Shown one piece after another: positions 9,400 through 16,451 of a stretch of DNA of 64,000 bases. A model generated the notes under the pieces. The model saw nothing but the letters and a program-made list of their open reading frames with translations, ran no database searches and was not told the DNA's origin. The stretch is from Geobacillus vulcani PSS1 (GTDB lineage Bacteria > Bacillota > Bacilli > Bacillales > Anoxybacillaceae): assembly GCF_000733845.1 (NCBI RefSeq), contig NZ_JPOI01000001.1, positions 2,977,001 to 3,041,000 on the forward strand, read 5' to 3'. How positions within the stretch are numbered: position 1 is the stretch's first letter; the number at the start of each line of letters is the position of its first letter. Made by a program: the position numbers and the translations under genes.

Positions 9400-9428
9400 T
9401 TGACAATGATTCTCACTTTTATTACTAT
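9400..9428 (+). promoter_or_regulatory. Promoter of the binding-protein gene overlapped by Fur box 2
   Basis: TTGACA (9400-9405), a 17-bp spacer and TACTAT (9423-9428) form a sigma-A-type promoter. TGACAATGATTCTCA at 9401-9415 is a 6/7 plus 6/7 Fur box covering the -35, so Fur-Fe binding would block polymerase. Confidence 0.7.
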
Positions 9429-9440
9429 ATAACACGGAAA

Positions 9441-9455
9441 TGAAATTCATTATCA
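9441..9455. promoter_or_regulatory. Fur box 3
   Basis: TGAAATTCATTATCA matches the 7-1-7 Fur consensus at 5/7 and 7/7. It sits just before the ribosome site of the binding-protein gene. Confidence 0.65.
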
Positions 9456-9476
9456 AATACAAAGGGGGATTGGCTA

Positions 9477-10445
9477 GTGAAATCACGACATCTCACCCTT
9501 CTTTCCACCTTCATCCTTTCCCTCCTGCTTCTTGCCGGCTGCGGCGGAAAACAGGAAGAAACGGCCAAACCGAAGGACAGCAATCAATCGAAAGAAGCAA
9601 GCTACACAGTCGAACACGCCATGGACACGACCGAAATCAAAGGCACGCCCAAACGGGTCGTTGTATTGACAAACGAAGGAACAGAAGCGTTGCTGGCGCT
9701 AGGCATAAAGCCGGTCGGCGCCGTCAAATCGTGGACGGGCGATCCGTGGTACGACCATATTAAAGACAAAATGGACGGCGTCAAAGAGCTCGGTCTGGAA
9801 TCGGAGCCAAACGTTGAAGCGATCGCCGCCTTGAAACCAGATTTGATTATCGGCAACAAACTGCGTCATGAAAAAATTTATGAACAGTTGAAACAAATCG
9901 CTCCAACCGTTTTCTCTGAAACGCTGCGCGGCAACTGGAAAGACAACTTTATGCTCTATGCGAAAGCCGTGAACCAAGAGGAAAAAGGAAAACAAGTCAT
10001 TGCAGAATATGACAAACGCATTGAAGACTTAAAAGCAAAACTCGGCGACAAGCTGAAGATGAAAGTATCGATCGTCCGCTTTATGGCCGGCGATGTGCGC
10101 ATTTACCATAAAGACTCGTTCTCCGGTGTCATTTTGGATCAACTTGGCTTCGCCCGCCCGGAATCGCAAAACGTCAATGACTTCGCGGAAACCGGTGTGA
10201 CGAAAGAACGCATCCCGGCCATGGACGGCGACATCTTGTTCTACTTTACATATGAAACAGGCGACGGCAAAGCGAGTGAACTTGAAAAAGAATGGATCAA
10301 CGACCCGCTCTTTCAAAACTTAAACGTCGCGAAACAAGGCAAGGTGTACAAAGTGAGCGACACGATTTGGAACACGGCTGGAGGCGTGCTCGCGGCCCAT
10401 TTAATGTTGGATGATATTGAGAAATACTTCTTGCAAGGGCAATAA
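9477..10445 (+). CDS. Iron-siderophore ABC transporter substrate-binding lipoprotein
   Basis: A 322-residue exported lipoprotein with a charged N-terminus, a hydrophobic core and the lipobox LLAGC, giving lipidation at Cys22. The mature part follows the FecB/FhuD/YfiY class III binding fold. GTPKRVVVL near residue 60, KPVGAVKSW, and KPDLIIGNK and VSIVRFMAGDVRIY further on resemble B. subtilis YfiY most closely, suggesting a hydroxamate/citrate-hydroxamate siderophore. The GTG start at 9477 follows AAAGGGGG. It is divergent from its permeases with Fur boxes between. The exact ligand is inference. Confidence 0.9.
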   Translation: MKSRHLTLLSTFILSLLLLAGCGGKQEETAKPKDSNQSKEASYTVEHAMDTTEIKGTPKRVVVLTNEGTEALLALGIKPVGAVKSWTGDPWYDHIKDKMDGVKELGLESEPNVEAIAALKPDLIIGNKLRHEKIYEQLKQIAPTVFSETLRGNWKDNFMLYAKAVNQEEKGKQVIAEYDKRIEDLKAKLGDKLKMKVSIVRFMAGDVRIYHKDSFSGVILDQLGFARPESQNVNDFAETGVTKERIPAMDGDILFYFTYETGDGKASELEKEWINDPLFQNLNVAKQGKVYKVSDTIWNTAGGVLAAHLMLDDIEKYFLQGQ

Positions 10446-10460
10446 TCGCCCGCTAACTAA

Positions 10461-10493
10461 AGGCAGAAGCGGTCAGCCGCTTCTGCCTTTTTC
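10461..10493 (+). terminator. Terminator after the siderophore-binding protein gene
   Basis: AGGCAGAAGCGG (10461-10472), a 4-base loop and CCGCTTCTGCCT followed by a T run. Confidence 0.9.
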
Positions 10494-10559
10494 CTTTCCC
10501 AGCATTCCTGCCCTATGGCTCGTCTTGACGCTCACTTCATTTCCCAAGGACAAAAACAG

Positions 10560-10588
10560 TTGCTGCTTATCTATCGGTATGGTACATT
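10560..10588 (+). promoter_or_regulatory. Probable sigma-A promoter for the PCYCGC lipoprotein gene
   Basis: TTGCTG (10560-10565), a 17-bp spacer and TACATT (10583-10588), ending 36 bp before the GTG start. Confidence 0.5.
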
Positions 10589-10624
10589 CAAAATGCAAAC
10601 CTCACACGGAAAGGAAGAAAGACG

Positions 10625-11113
10625 GTGAAACACCCTACCTTCATCACCGCATGTGTATTGTCATTCAGCTTTCTGCTCTCAGGCTGCACTGGTGACAACA
10701 GCCAAGAACAAAACCACTCGCATATGACGAAAACCGCCACCGGCGATATTCGTGAAACGACGAAATCGATCGAGCATTTGCCGAACTTTTTGAGCGCGTT
10801 TGAAGAAGAAATGGCCGTCTTGTACCAACAAGCGGCGGAACATCGCGAGCTGCTTGAGAACATCCCATGCTATTGCGGCTGCGGACAATCGGCCGGTCAT
10901 AAGAACAATTATGACTGCTTTGTCTATGAAAATAAAAAAGACGGATCGATTGTCTGGGATGATCATGCAACCAAATGCGGCGTCTGCCTCGACATCGCCG
11001 CTGAATCGATCGCCGCTTACGATCAAGGGAAATCGATCAAAGACATTCGGCGCATGATCGACGAAAAATATCAAGAAGGCTATGCCGAACCGACTCCGAC
11101 AAAACCGCTCTAA
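10625..11113 (+). CDS. PCYCGC-motif lipoprotein
   Basis: A 162-residue exported lipoprotein (lipobox LLSGC near residue 20) of the PCYCGC family. The motif IPCYCGCGQSAGH (about 79-91) is followed by NYDCFVY and KCGVCLDIA, giving six cysteines that could bind metal or haem or form disulfides outside the membrane. The family is widespread in Bacillaceae, but its biochemical role is not established. The GTG start follows a GGAAG ribosome site. It is flanked by its own promoter and terminator, so it is a single-gene unit. Confidence 0.88.
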   Translation: MKHPTFITACVLSFSFLLSGCTGDNSQEQNHSHMTKTATGDIRETTKSIEHLPNFLSAFEEEMAVLYQQAAEHRELLENIPCYCGCGQSAGHKNNYDCFVYENKKDGSIVWDDHATKCGVCLDIAAESIAAYDQGKSIKDIRRMIDEKYQEGYAEPTPTKPL

Positions 11114-11123
11114 TCCCAACAAA

Positions 11124-11150
11124 AAAAGCGCCAAGTTGGGCGCTTTTTTT
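11124..11150 (+). terminator. Terminator after the PCYCGC lipoprotein gene
   Basis: AAAGCGCC, a short loop and GGCGCTTT followed by T residues. Confidence 0.88.
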
Positions 11151-11272
11151 CGTTGCCGCCTCCCTCTTTTTTGTTCCGCCGAGCGTTCATTGCTTGTTGG
11201 TCAAGATCGGCTGTTGAAACTTGAGTTCCCCTGCCAAAGACAATCGCCAATGGCTTCTCGGCGCGGGCAACA

Positions 11273-12001
11273 TCAACACCGGCTGAGCGCGGCGTACAAA
11301 TCATGCAATGTTTCGATGCCGCGGTGTCGGAATTCATCGAGCACGATCGCCCAGAGCTTCACCATCGCTTCCACGTCGCCATCCGCCGTATGACGGCGCG
11401 GGCAGCGGATGCCATAACAGGCTAATGCATCGTCAAACGTCGGGCATGAATGGCCGATCAGCATCATCATCGGCTGCAAGTCAAGAAAGCGTCCGCTCCA
11501 TTTTTGCCGGTAATGGCGCCAAAGGGCATGACGCAAAAACACCAAATCATGGCCAATATGATAGCCGATTAAGACGCCGGCGGCAATAAACGGCACAAAC
11601 GTGCGCAGCGCCTCAGCAAGCGGCGGAGCGAACACCACATCCTTCGCCTCAATGCCGGTCAAGGCGGAAATATGTTCCGGAATTGGCTTTTCCGGCTTGA
11701 CGAGCGTCATGTACGCATCCGTCACGACCCCTCCGACCGTTTTCGCTGCCGCCATGGCCAAAATTTCATCGCCTTGCTCCGGGGAAAAGCCGGTCGTTTC
11801 CATATCGATGATGACAAACGGGATATCAGTCAAACGGCCATGCCAATCGATGATGTGCTGTTTTTCCTTTTGCAGCGAGCGAAGCCATGTTTCCTGTTGC
11901 CACGAATGGTCATGCCCAAATAAGGCGGATGATGCCTCGCGCGGAACGCCGAGCGACAACAAGCGGAGCGCCCGCTGCCAAAAACGGTGCCGCTCATGCA
12001 T
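11273..12001 (-). CDS. DnaQ-like 3'-5' exonuclease (DEDDh)
   Basis: A 242-residue protein with a DEDDh exonuclease domain in its last 175 residues: Exo I IIDMETTG, Exo II YHIGHDLVFL and Exo III HTADGDVEAM (His and Asp spaced as in DEDDh enzymes). It resembles the PolC/DnaQ proofreading fold but is a stand-alone protein with an extra N-terminal segment of about 65 residues. The ATG at 12001 overlaps the preceding nucleotidyltransferase gene by 8 bp. A TTG at 12028 would lengthen it by 9 residues but has no ribosome site. The substrate (DNA, RNA or a nucleotide) cannot be told. Third gene of the amtB run. Confidence 0.85.
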   Translation of the reverse strand: MHERHRFWQRALRLLSLGVPREASSALFGHDHSWQQETWLRSLQKEKQHIIDWHGRLTDIPFVIIDMETTGFSPEQGDEILAMAAAKTVGGVVTDAYMTLVKPEKPIPEHISALTGIEAKDVVFAPPLAEALRTFVPFIAAGVLIGYHIGHDLVFLRHALWRHYRQKWSGRFLDLQPMMMLIGHSCPTFDDALACYGIRCPRRHTADGDVEAMVKLWAIVLDEFRHRGIETLHDLYAALSRC

Positions 12002-13046
12002 GAATGTTAGCCACCCGCCGGGCGACAAAGCGCTGCAACCGTTTGGCAGTGCGCATCGCTTGTTTCAGCTGCTTTTGTTCCGTCCGCTCAAGCGCCCGCC
12101 ATAACACGTATTCACGTCCGTCCCCCGCCTCAGTGCTGTACTTCAGGCGAATCGAATAGTAAACAGAAAGCGCCTCGCAAACGGCGTCGGAAAGCGGCGC
12201 CGTCAATACACCATTCGCTTCAAGCGCCCGCCGCCGCTCGGCTGTGCCCGCCGCCGGGACGTGCGCAAAACAGGCCAACCATTTCAAAGCGTTGGTGAGC
12301 TGCACGTAACCGCTTTGTTTCATATGAACGGCCCCGCTGTACGGCCCCCATCGCTCCGTTTGCACGTTGCCCAACCAGCCGAGCGGAACCGGAGGAAACT
12401 GAACGTGCTCGCCCATGCGCGCCAACAGCAGCGGCCGTTCGGCCACCGCCGCAAACAGCGCCTTTCTTGCCGTCTCAGCCAATTCCGCTTCCCCATAAAG
12501 AGGCCGCATATCCATCGCAATCAACAAAAAACGAATGTCGTTCGGCCACCCGCTGTCCAAATAGGAAAAAAGCTGTTGCTCCCAGCCGCGGACTGACTGC
12601 GCCCACCGCTTGTTCGTCGCCATCACGTAACCGGAACAGTACGGATATCCTGCCTCATGCAGCATGTCTACCCCGATCGTCGCCATATGGCGAATGAATT
12701 CATAACAAGCCGCTTCCTCGTTCTCAGGACAGTTGAATAAAATGCCGTGATCTTGATCCGTCCAAATCGTCGGCTCACACCGGCCGATGCTTCCCATCAC
12801 ATACCAGCACCACGCTGAAGGACGAATGCCGACCGACCGTTTCATCGTCTCCCGCTCCGCAAGGAAGAACGCGCGGCGAAGGATGGCTTCATGGACAGAA
12901 ACGATGTCATTGGCCAGCTGACTCATTTGTTCACGTACTGCACAGCGCCGCAGTTCACGCGCCAGTTCATCGTGACAAAAACGAAGTTCGGCGGCCGACT
13001 CGGCTCGGTTTAGCCGCTCGACCACCTTTGCCGCCAATAATTCCAT
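11994..13046 (-). CDS. GlnD-like (DUF294) nucleotidyltransferase
   Basis: A 350-residue protein with the polymerase-beta type nucleotidyltransferase signature MGSIGRCEPTIWTDQDHGIL (about residues 87-106): a GS..R..E loop followed by the metal-binding DQD. This is the DUF294 type related to the N-terminal catalytic domain of GlnD, which uridylylates PII. The C-terminal half fits the DUF294 substrate-binding domain. No CBS or cNMP domain precedes it, unlike many relatives. The ATG at 13046 has a GGGAGGGG site. It lies 18 bp after amtB with no terminator between, and overlaps the exonuclease gene. The target is unknown. Confidence 0.85.
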   Translation of the reverse strand: MELLAAKVVERLNRAESAAELRFCHDELARELRRCAVREQMSQLANDIVSVHEAILRRAFFLAERETMKRSVGIRPSAWCWYVMGSIGRCEPTIWTDQDHGILFNCPENEEAACYEFIRHMATIGVDMLHEAGYPYCSGYVMATNKRWAQSVRGWEQQLFSYLDSGWPNDIRFLLIAMDMRPLYGEAELAETARKALFAAVAERPLLLARMGEHVQFPPVPLGWLGNVQTERWGPYSGAVHMKQSGYVQLTNALKWLACFAHVPAAGTAERRRALEANGVLTAPLSDAVCEALSVYYSIRLKYSTEAGDGREYVLWRALERTEQKQLKQAMRTAKRLQRFVARRVANIHA

Positions 13047-13064
13047 CCCCTTTTCCCCTCCCGG

Positions 13065-14366
13065 CTACTGCTGGGCGAGGGTCTTGGGCTGATACGCCGG
13101 ATCGAGCTGTTCCGGATAGCCATAAGAACCGTGCTCACTAATATCAAGACCAGAAATTTCTTGTTCCGCCGTGACACGCAGCCCGATCGTTTTCTTCATG
13201 GCATATAAGATGACAAATGAGACAGCCGCGACATACACCGCAGCACCGAGCACTCCGACCGTTTGCACAATCAGCTGATCAAATCCGCCCCCGTAAAGCA
13301 GTCCAGCCTTCCCGATGCCCGTGATCTCGACTAAACGCGGCGAGGCGAAAAACCCGGTGGAAATCGTGCCGATGATGCCGGCAATCCCGTGGACAGAAAA
13401 CGCGTAAATCGGATCGTCAATCCCTTTGCGCTCAAAATAGATCGATGTCCAGAATGTAAACGCCCCCGCCACTGCGCCGATCACCACCGCCGCCCACGGT
13501 TCGACGAACGCGCACGCGGCGGTAATGGCAACTAAAGCCGCGAGCACACCGTTCACCATCGCCGGAATGTCCGCTTTGCCAACCAAAATTTTCGCTGTGA
13601 TGATCGCGGCGACCGCCCCCGCCGCGGCAGCCAAATTCGTCGTCAGCGCAACATAGCCGAAAAATCCGTCGCCAACCGCCATCGTGCTGCCAGCGTTAAA
13701 GCCAAACCAGCCGATCCATAAAATCAAACCGCCAATGACCGTATATACTTGGTTATGCCCAGGAATGACGTTTGGCGTCTTGTCTTTATTGAACTTGCCG
13801 ATGCGCGGCCCAAGCAAAATCGTCGCCACGAGCGCCGCAATCGCTCCTTGCAAGTGGACAACGGTCGAACCGGCGAAATCTTGCATTCCCATTTTTCCAA
13901 GCCAGCCGCCGCCCCACACCCAATGGCCGATCACGGGATAAATGACGATCGTAAAAATCGTTCCGAAAAGAAAATAAACAGACAGTTTCGCCCGCTCAGC
14001 AAAGCCGCCCCAAGCGATCGCCAGCGACACGCCGGCAAAGCCCAGTTGGAATAAAAATTTGAGCTCGAGCGGCACATTCGCCCATGACAACGAGTCAAAC
14101 GTTCCTTTTCCTTCTTTTAAAAACCATCCTTCTGTCCCGATGAAGCTATTCCCAGCCCCAAATGTAATCGCAAAGCCGAACGCCCAAAACGCCAATGATG
14201 CGAGGGCAAAACTTAAAATTTGTTTGCCGGCCACATGCCCGGAGTTTTTCATGCGCGTGGATCCGGCCTCAAGCAAAGCAAACCCTGCCTGCATGCCAAT
14301 AACGAGCACCGCCGAGAGCATGACCCAGAGGGCATCCAGCCCAAGCGTCAACGTTTTTTCATCCAT
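13065..14366 (-). CDS. amtB: Ammonium transporter AmtB/NrgA
   Basis: A 433-residue ammonium channel with about eleven membrane segments. Family stretches include GFALLEAGSTRMKN after the first helix, GGWLGKMGMQDFAGSTVVHLQGA around the conserved pore region, and the soluble C-terminal tail that normally meets PII. The start at 14366 is chosen because AAGGGGG is abutting an upstream ATG (14375) but well spaced for this one. Two TnrA/GlnR-type boxes lie upstream. No glnK (PII) gene follows; a GlnD-like nucleotidyltransferase gene starts 18 bp downstream instead. Confidence 0.94.
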   Translation of the reverse strand: MDEKTLTLGLDALWVMLSAVLVIGMQAGFALLEAGSTRMKNSGHVAGKQILSFALASLAFWAFGFAITFGAGNSFIGTEGWFLKEGKGTFDSLSWANVPLELKFLFQLGFAGVSLAIAWGGFAERAKLSVYFLFGTIFTIVIYPVIGHWVWGGGWLGKMGMQDFAGSTVVHLQGAIAALVATILLGPRIGKFNKDKTPNVIPGHNQVYTVIGGLILWIGWFGFNAGSTMAVGDGFFGYVALTTNLAAAAGAVAAIITAKILVGKADIPAMVNGVLAALVAITAACAFVEPWAAVVIGAVAGAFTFWTSIYFERKGIDDPIYAFSVHGIAGIIGTISTGFFASPRLVEITGIGKAGLLYGGGFDQLIVQTVGVLGAAVYVAAVSFVILYAMKKTIGLRVTAEQEISGLDISEHGSYGYPEQLDPAYQPKTLAQQ

Positions 14367-14408
14367 TTTACGCATCCCCCTTTTTTGTCATTTATCATCC
14401 CTTTTATA

Positions 14409-14425
14409 TGTCATAATATATAACA
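14409..14425. promoter_or_regulatory. Proximal TnrA/GlnR box of amtB
   Basis: TGTCATAATATATAACA fits the B. subtilis TnrA/GlnR consensus TGTNANAWWWTNTNACA at every fixed position. It overlaps the likely -10 (TATATT, minus strand 14420-14415; -35 TTGCTT at 14443-14438, 17-bp spacer). That position would favour repression, while a distal box could serve activation. Confidence 0.75.
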
Positions 14426-14484
14426 TAAATCAACTGAAAGCAACGCCCGTTTTTGGTTGTAATCGGTTTCAAACACAAAAAGTT

Positions 14485-14501
14485 TGTTAAGTTTTTTAAC
14501 A
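14485..14501. promoter_or_regulatory. Distal TnrA/GlnR box of amtB
   Basis: TGTTAAGTTTTTTAACA matches the same consensus with one mismatch. Its centre is 76 bp upstream of the proximal box and adjacent to the terminator of the previous gene. Confidence 0.6.
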
Positions 14502-14530
14502 AAAAGAATACCCCTCATCACGAGGGGCAT
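14501..14530 (-). terminator. Terminator after the VWA-like gene
   Basis: Minus-strand CCCCTC, a 5-base loop and GAGGGG followed by TATTCTTTTT. Confidence 0.85.
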
Positions 14531-14541
14531 TCCTCACCGTG

Positions 14542-14949
14542 TTACGCCACACGAATGGGCTTGCCAAACGGCACGCGCGGCATATAATCGTCCGGCACAA
14601 GCCAAAACACTTCATAGTCGACTTGCAGTTCTTCATAAAAATAGCCGGTTACATCGGTGATGTAAAACAACGTATCGATTTTTTGCGCAGCGGCCCATTC
14701 CAACACTTCGGTGTACGACGATTTCCCGTGCTTGAAATATTTAATCGTCGCCACGCCAACCGGAGAGACATCGCGAATTTTAAAATCCGCTTGGACGAGC
14801 AGCGTATCCGGACGCAGTTTTTCAAACAACTTCACGATGTTTTGAATGAGCATTGGCCGCGCCGGCCGGTTTGATGTGTCGATCGCCAGCGCGATGGAAT
14901 GGTCTTTCCGCTCTTTGAGCAACGCCAATAAAGCCCGCTGCCATCTCAC
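14542..14949 (-). CDS. Stand-alone VWA-like domain of DUF2201 type, degenerate
   Basis: About 135 residues resembling only the C-terminal VWA-like domain of DUF2201 (putative metallopeptidase/VWA) proteins, which are normally near 400 residues. ALAIDTSNR takes the place of the metal-site DxSxS, GKSSYTEVLEW of the G-G-T-D loop, YITDVTGYF of the TDG strand, and VPFGKPIRV ends it as in the family. The metal site lacks the second serine and the loop aspartate, so metal-dependent binding is doubtful. AAGGGGG touches an ATG at 14958; the GTG at 14949 is better spaced. It may be a remnant or a repurposed domain. Confidence 0.65.
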   Translation of the reverse strand: MRWQRALLALLKERKDHSIALAIDTSNRPARPMLIQNIVKLFEKLRPDTLLVQADFKIRDVSPVGVATIKYFKHGKSSYTEVLEWAAAQKIDTLFYITDVTGYFYEELQVDYEVFWLVPDDYMPRVPFGKPIRVA

Positions 14950-15071
14950 GATGATCATCCCCCTTATATCGGTGAATCGCCGTGCGCACTACTAGTATAG
15001 ACGACGATGGGGGAAAGTACGAACTGTTTTTCTTTCCTTTTTCCCCTTCCGTTTCACAAACATCAACCCAA

Positions 15072-15095
15072 ACGCCAAGGAACAGCTCCTTGACG
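15072..15095 (-). terminator. Possible terminator after the YozQ-like gene
   Basis: Minus-strand CGTCAAGGA, a short loop and TCCTTGGCG followed by TTTGGGTT; the T tract is weak. Confidence 0.45.
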
Positions 15096-15099
15096 CTTC

Positions 15100-15291
15100 T
15101 TACTCCTGCGAAAGGGGGATGTTCGAACCATTTTCTTGATTCACTGCCGCCTCAACCGTTCCTTCTGCATACACATCGCTCACCTGTTCGCGCGTCTCAG
15201 AGAGTGCCTCATACACAAACGACTCGTCCCCGCCATCTGCCGGATCGTATTGCTGCCCGGCAATCGCAACGGGCTGTTTCTTTTTCGTCAT
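15100..15291 (-). CDS. YozQ-like small protein (DUF4025)
   Basis: A 63-residue acidic, soluble protein. VAIAGQQYDPADGGDES near the start and ETREQVSDVYAEGTVE in the middle match my recollection of the YozQ/DUF4025 family of Bacillaceae. Function is unknown; members are often near spore-related genes. The ATG at 15291 follows an AGGAGG site with 8-base spacing. Confidence 0.7.
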   Translation of the reverse strand: MTKKKQPVAIAGQQYDPADGGDESFVYEALSETREQVSDVYAEGTVEAAVNQENGSNIPLSQE

Positions 15292-15445
15292 CCACCATTC
15301 CTCCTACATGAATGCTGTTTCGTGATTAGTGTGAAAACAAGAGCGAAAAATGAACAGAGGAAGTTTATGGATGATGGATGCATATAGAAAGGCAAACGTG
15401 GCAAACTAACGAATAAACAACGATCAAGAGAGGATGATAGCCCCG

Positions 15446-15574
15446 ATGAGAAAGCCAACACGAAACGACAGCGTTGAACAGCAGCAAAAAAAGCAGCAAC
15501 CGGATCAAGATATGGAAAAACAGCCGGGATACGGCGATAAAAAACTGGAAGGTCCAAACCATCCAGCAGAATAA
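15446..15574 (+). CDS. sspM: SspM-like small acid-soluble spore protein
   Basis: A 42-residue, very hydrophilic, glutamine- and lysine-rich peptide. It starts MRKPTRNDSVEQQQ and ends GDKKLEGPNHPAE. The ending resembles the DKKLGGPNRP end I remember for B. subtilis SspM, a minor small acid-soluble protein of the spore core. GAGAGG lies 12 bases upstream; an in-frame ATG at 15434 is too close to it. It lies 15 bp before the yndM-like gene. Function rests on this short similarity, so confidence is moderate. Confidence 0.55.
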   Translation: MRKPTRNDSVEQQQKKQQPDQDMEKQPGYGDKKLEGPNHPAE

Positions 15575-15589
15575 AGGCGGCGAAACCGA

Positions 15590-16102
15590 ATGAGACATTT
15601 GCTTGCATTAGTGCTGAAATATTTGCTAACCGCCACGGTGATGTTTGCCATTTTACCGCTGTTTTTGCGCATTTCATCGGCAGAGATTTTATGGTTCAGC
15701 CTTTGGCTGACGCTTGTCGCCTATGCGATCGGCGACTTTTACATTCTGCCGCGCCTTGGCAACGTCTCAGCGACGATCGCCGACTTTGGGCTTGTGTTGA
15801 TGGCGGTATGGATCGGCATCGGCGCGTTTTATGACATCACCGGCGCCGCCATGTTAAACGCGGCGTTTTTCTCCGCCCTGCTTGCGGCAATGGGGGAATT
15901 GCTGCTTCACGCCTATGTGTTGCGATTTGTCATCGTCGAGCACGGTGAAGAAGGCGCCCCGCTCATCGGCCGCCAATGGCAAACAGAAGCAGCCGAGGAG
16001 TTGGATGTCCGCGCCGTCCGTCCGGGCAGCAACGATCGTAAACGAGCGGAACAGGAGGATGAACAGCATCGTCAAGAGCCTCCCCATCCCCCCATCCTAT
16101 GA
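15590..16102 (+). CDS. YndM-like DUF2512 membrane protein
   Basis: A 170-residue protein with four hydrophobic segments in the first 115 residues and a charged C-terminal tail of about 50 residues. It matches the YndM/DUF2512 family, including the YAIGDFYILPRLGN loop between segments two and three. Family function is unknown; homologues are found in spore formers. It follows the SspM-like gene at once, suggesting joint transcription. Confidence 0.82.
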   Translation: MRHLLALVLKYLLTATVMFAILPLFLRISSAEILWFSLWLTLVAYAIGDFYILPRLGNVSATIADFGLVLMAVWIGIGAFYDITGAAMLNAAFFSALLAAMGELLLHAYVLRFVIVEHGEEGAPLIGRQWQTEAAEELDVRAVRPGSNDRKRAEQEDEQHRQEPPHPPIL

Positions 16103-16113
16103 AGGAGGATGAA

Positions 16114-16200
16114 ATGTTGGGCGGCTGCAGTCCGAGACGCCAGCCGCTTCCCCTTCCTTCCAAACAGGGCTTCAACGTGAATGATTCCACCTTTGTTTAG
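16114..16200 (+). CDS. Possible 28-residue peptide
   Basis: An ATG at 16114 has an excellent GAAGGAGG site (16101-16108, 5-base spacing). It opens a 28-codon frame (MLGGCSPRRQ... to TAG at 16198) directly after the YndM-like gene. I do not recognise the product. The ribosome site is the only support. Confidence 0.35.
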   Translation: MLGGCSPRRQPLPLPSKQGFNVNDSTFV

Positions 16201-16311
16201 AACATTCAATGGTGGAACGGACATTCATCTCCACTTCGTTTTGGGGTGCGCCCCGCACAAATAGGGAAGCGGGGGGCTTCTCAGTTGAAGATGATAAAAC
16301 AGATGGCGAAC

Positions 16312-16349
16312 GAAAAAACGGGTGTCTTCTTGTTCGTTAGACACCCGTT
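16312..16349 (-). terminator. Terminator of the xpaC-telA operon
   Basis: ACGGGTGTC (16318-16326) pairs with GACACCCGT (16340-16348); on the minus strand TTTTTT follows. It lies about 100 bp beyond the telA stop. Confidence 0.85.
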
Positions 16350-16451
16350 TCGCATGAGGATCTTTGGTTTTTCGGCGCTTTCCTCTGCAGCCATGGGCGA
16401 TCCATCAGACGCTTGGCCGCAAGCCGAAACAGGACAATCTCCTATCCGCCC

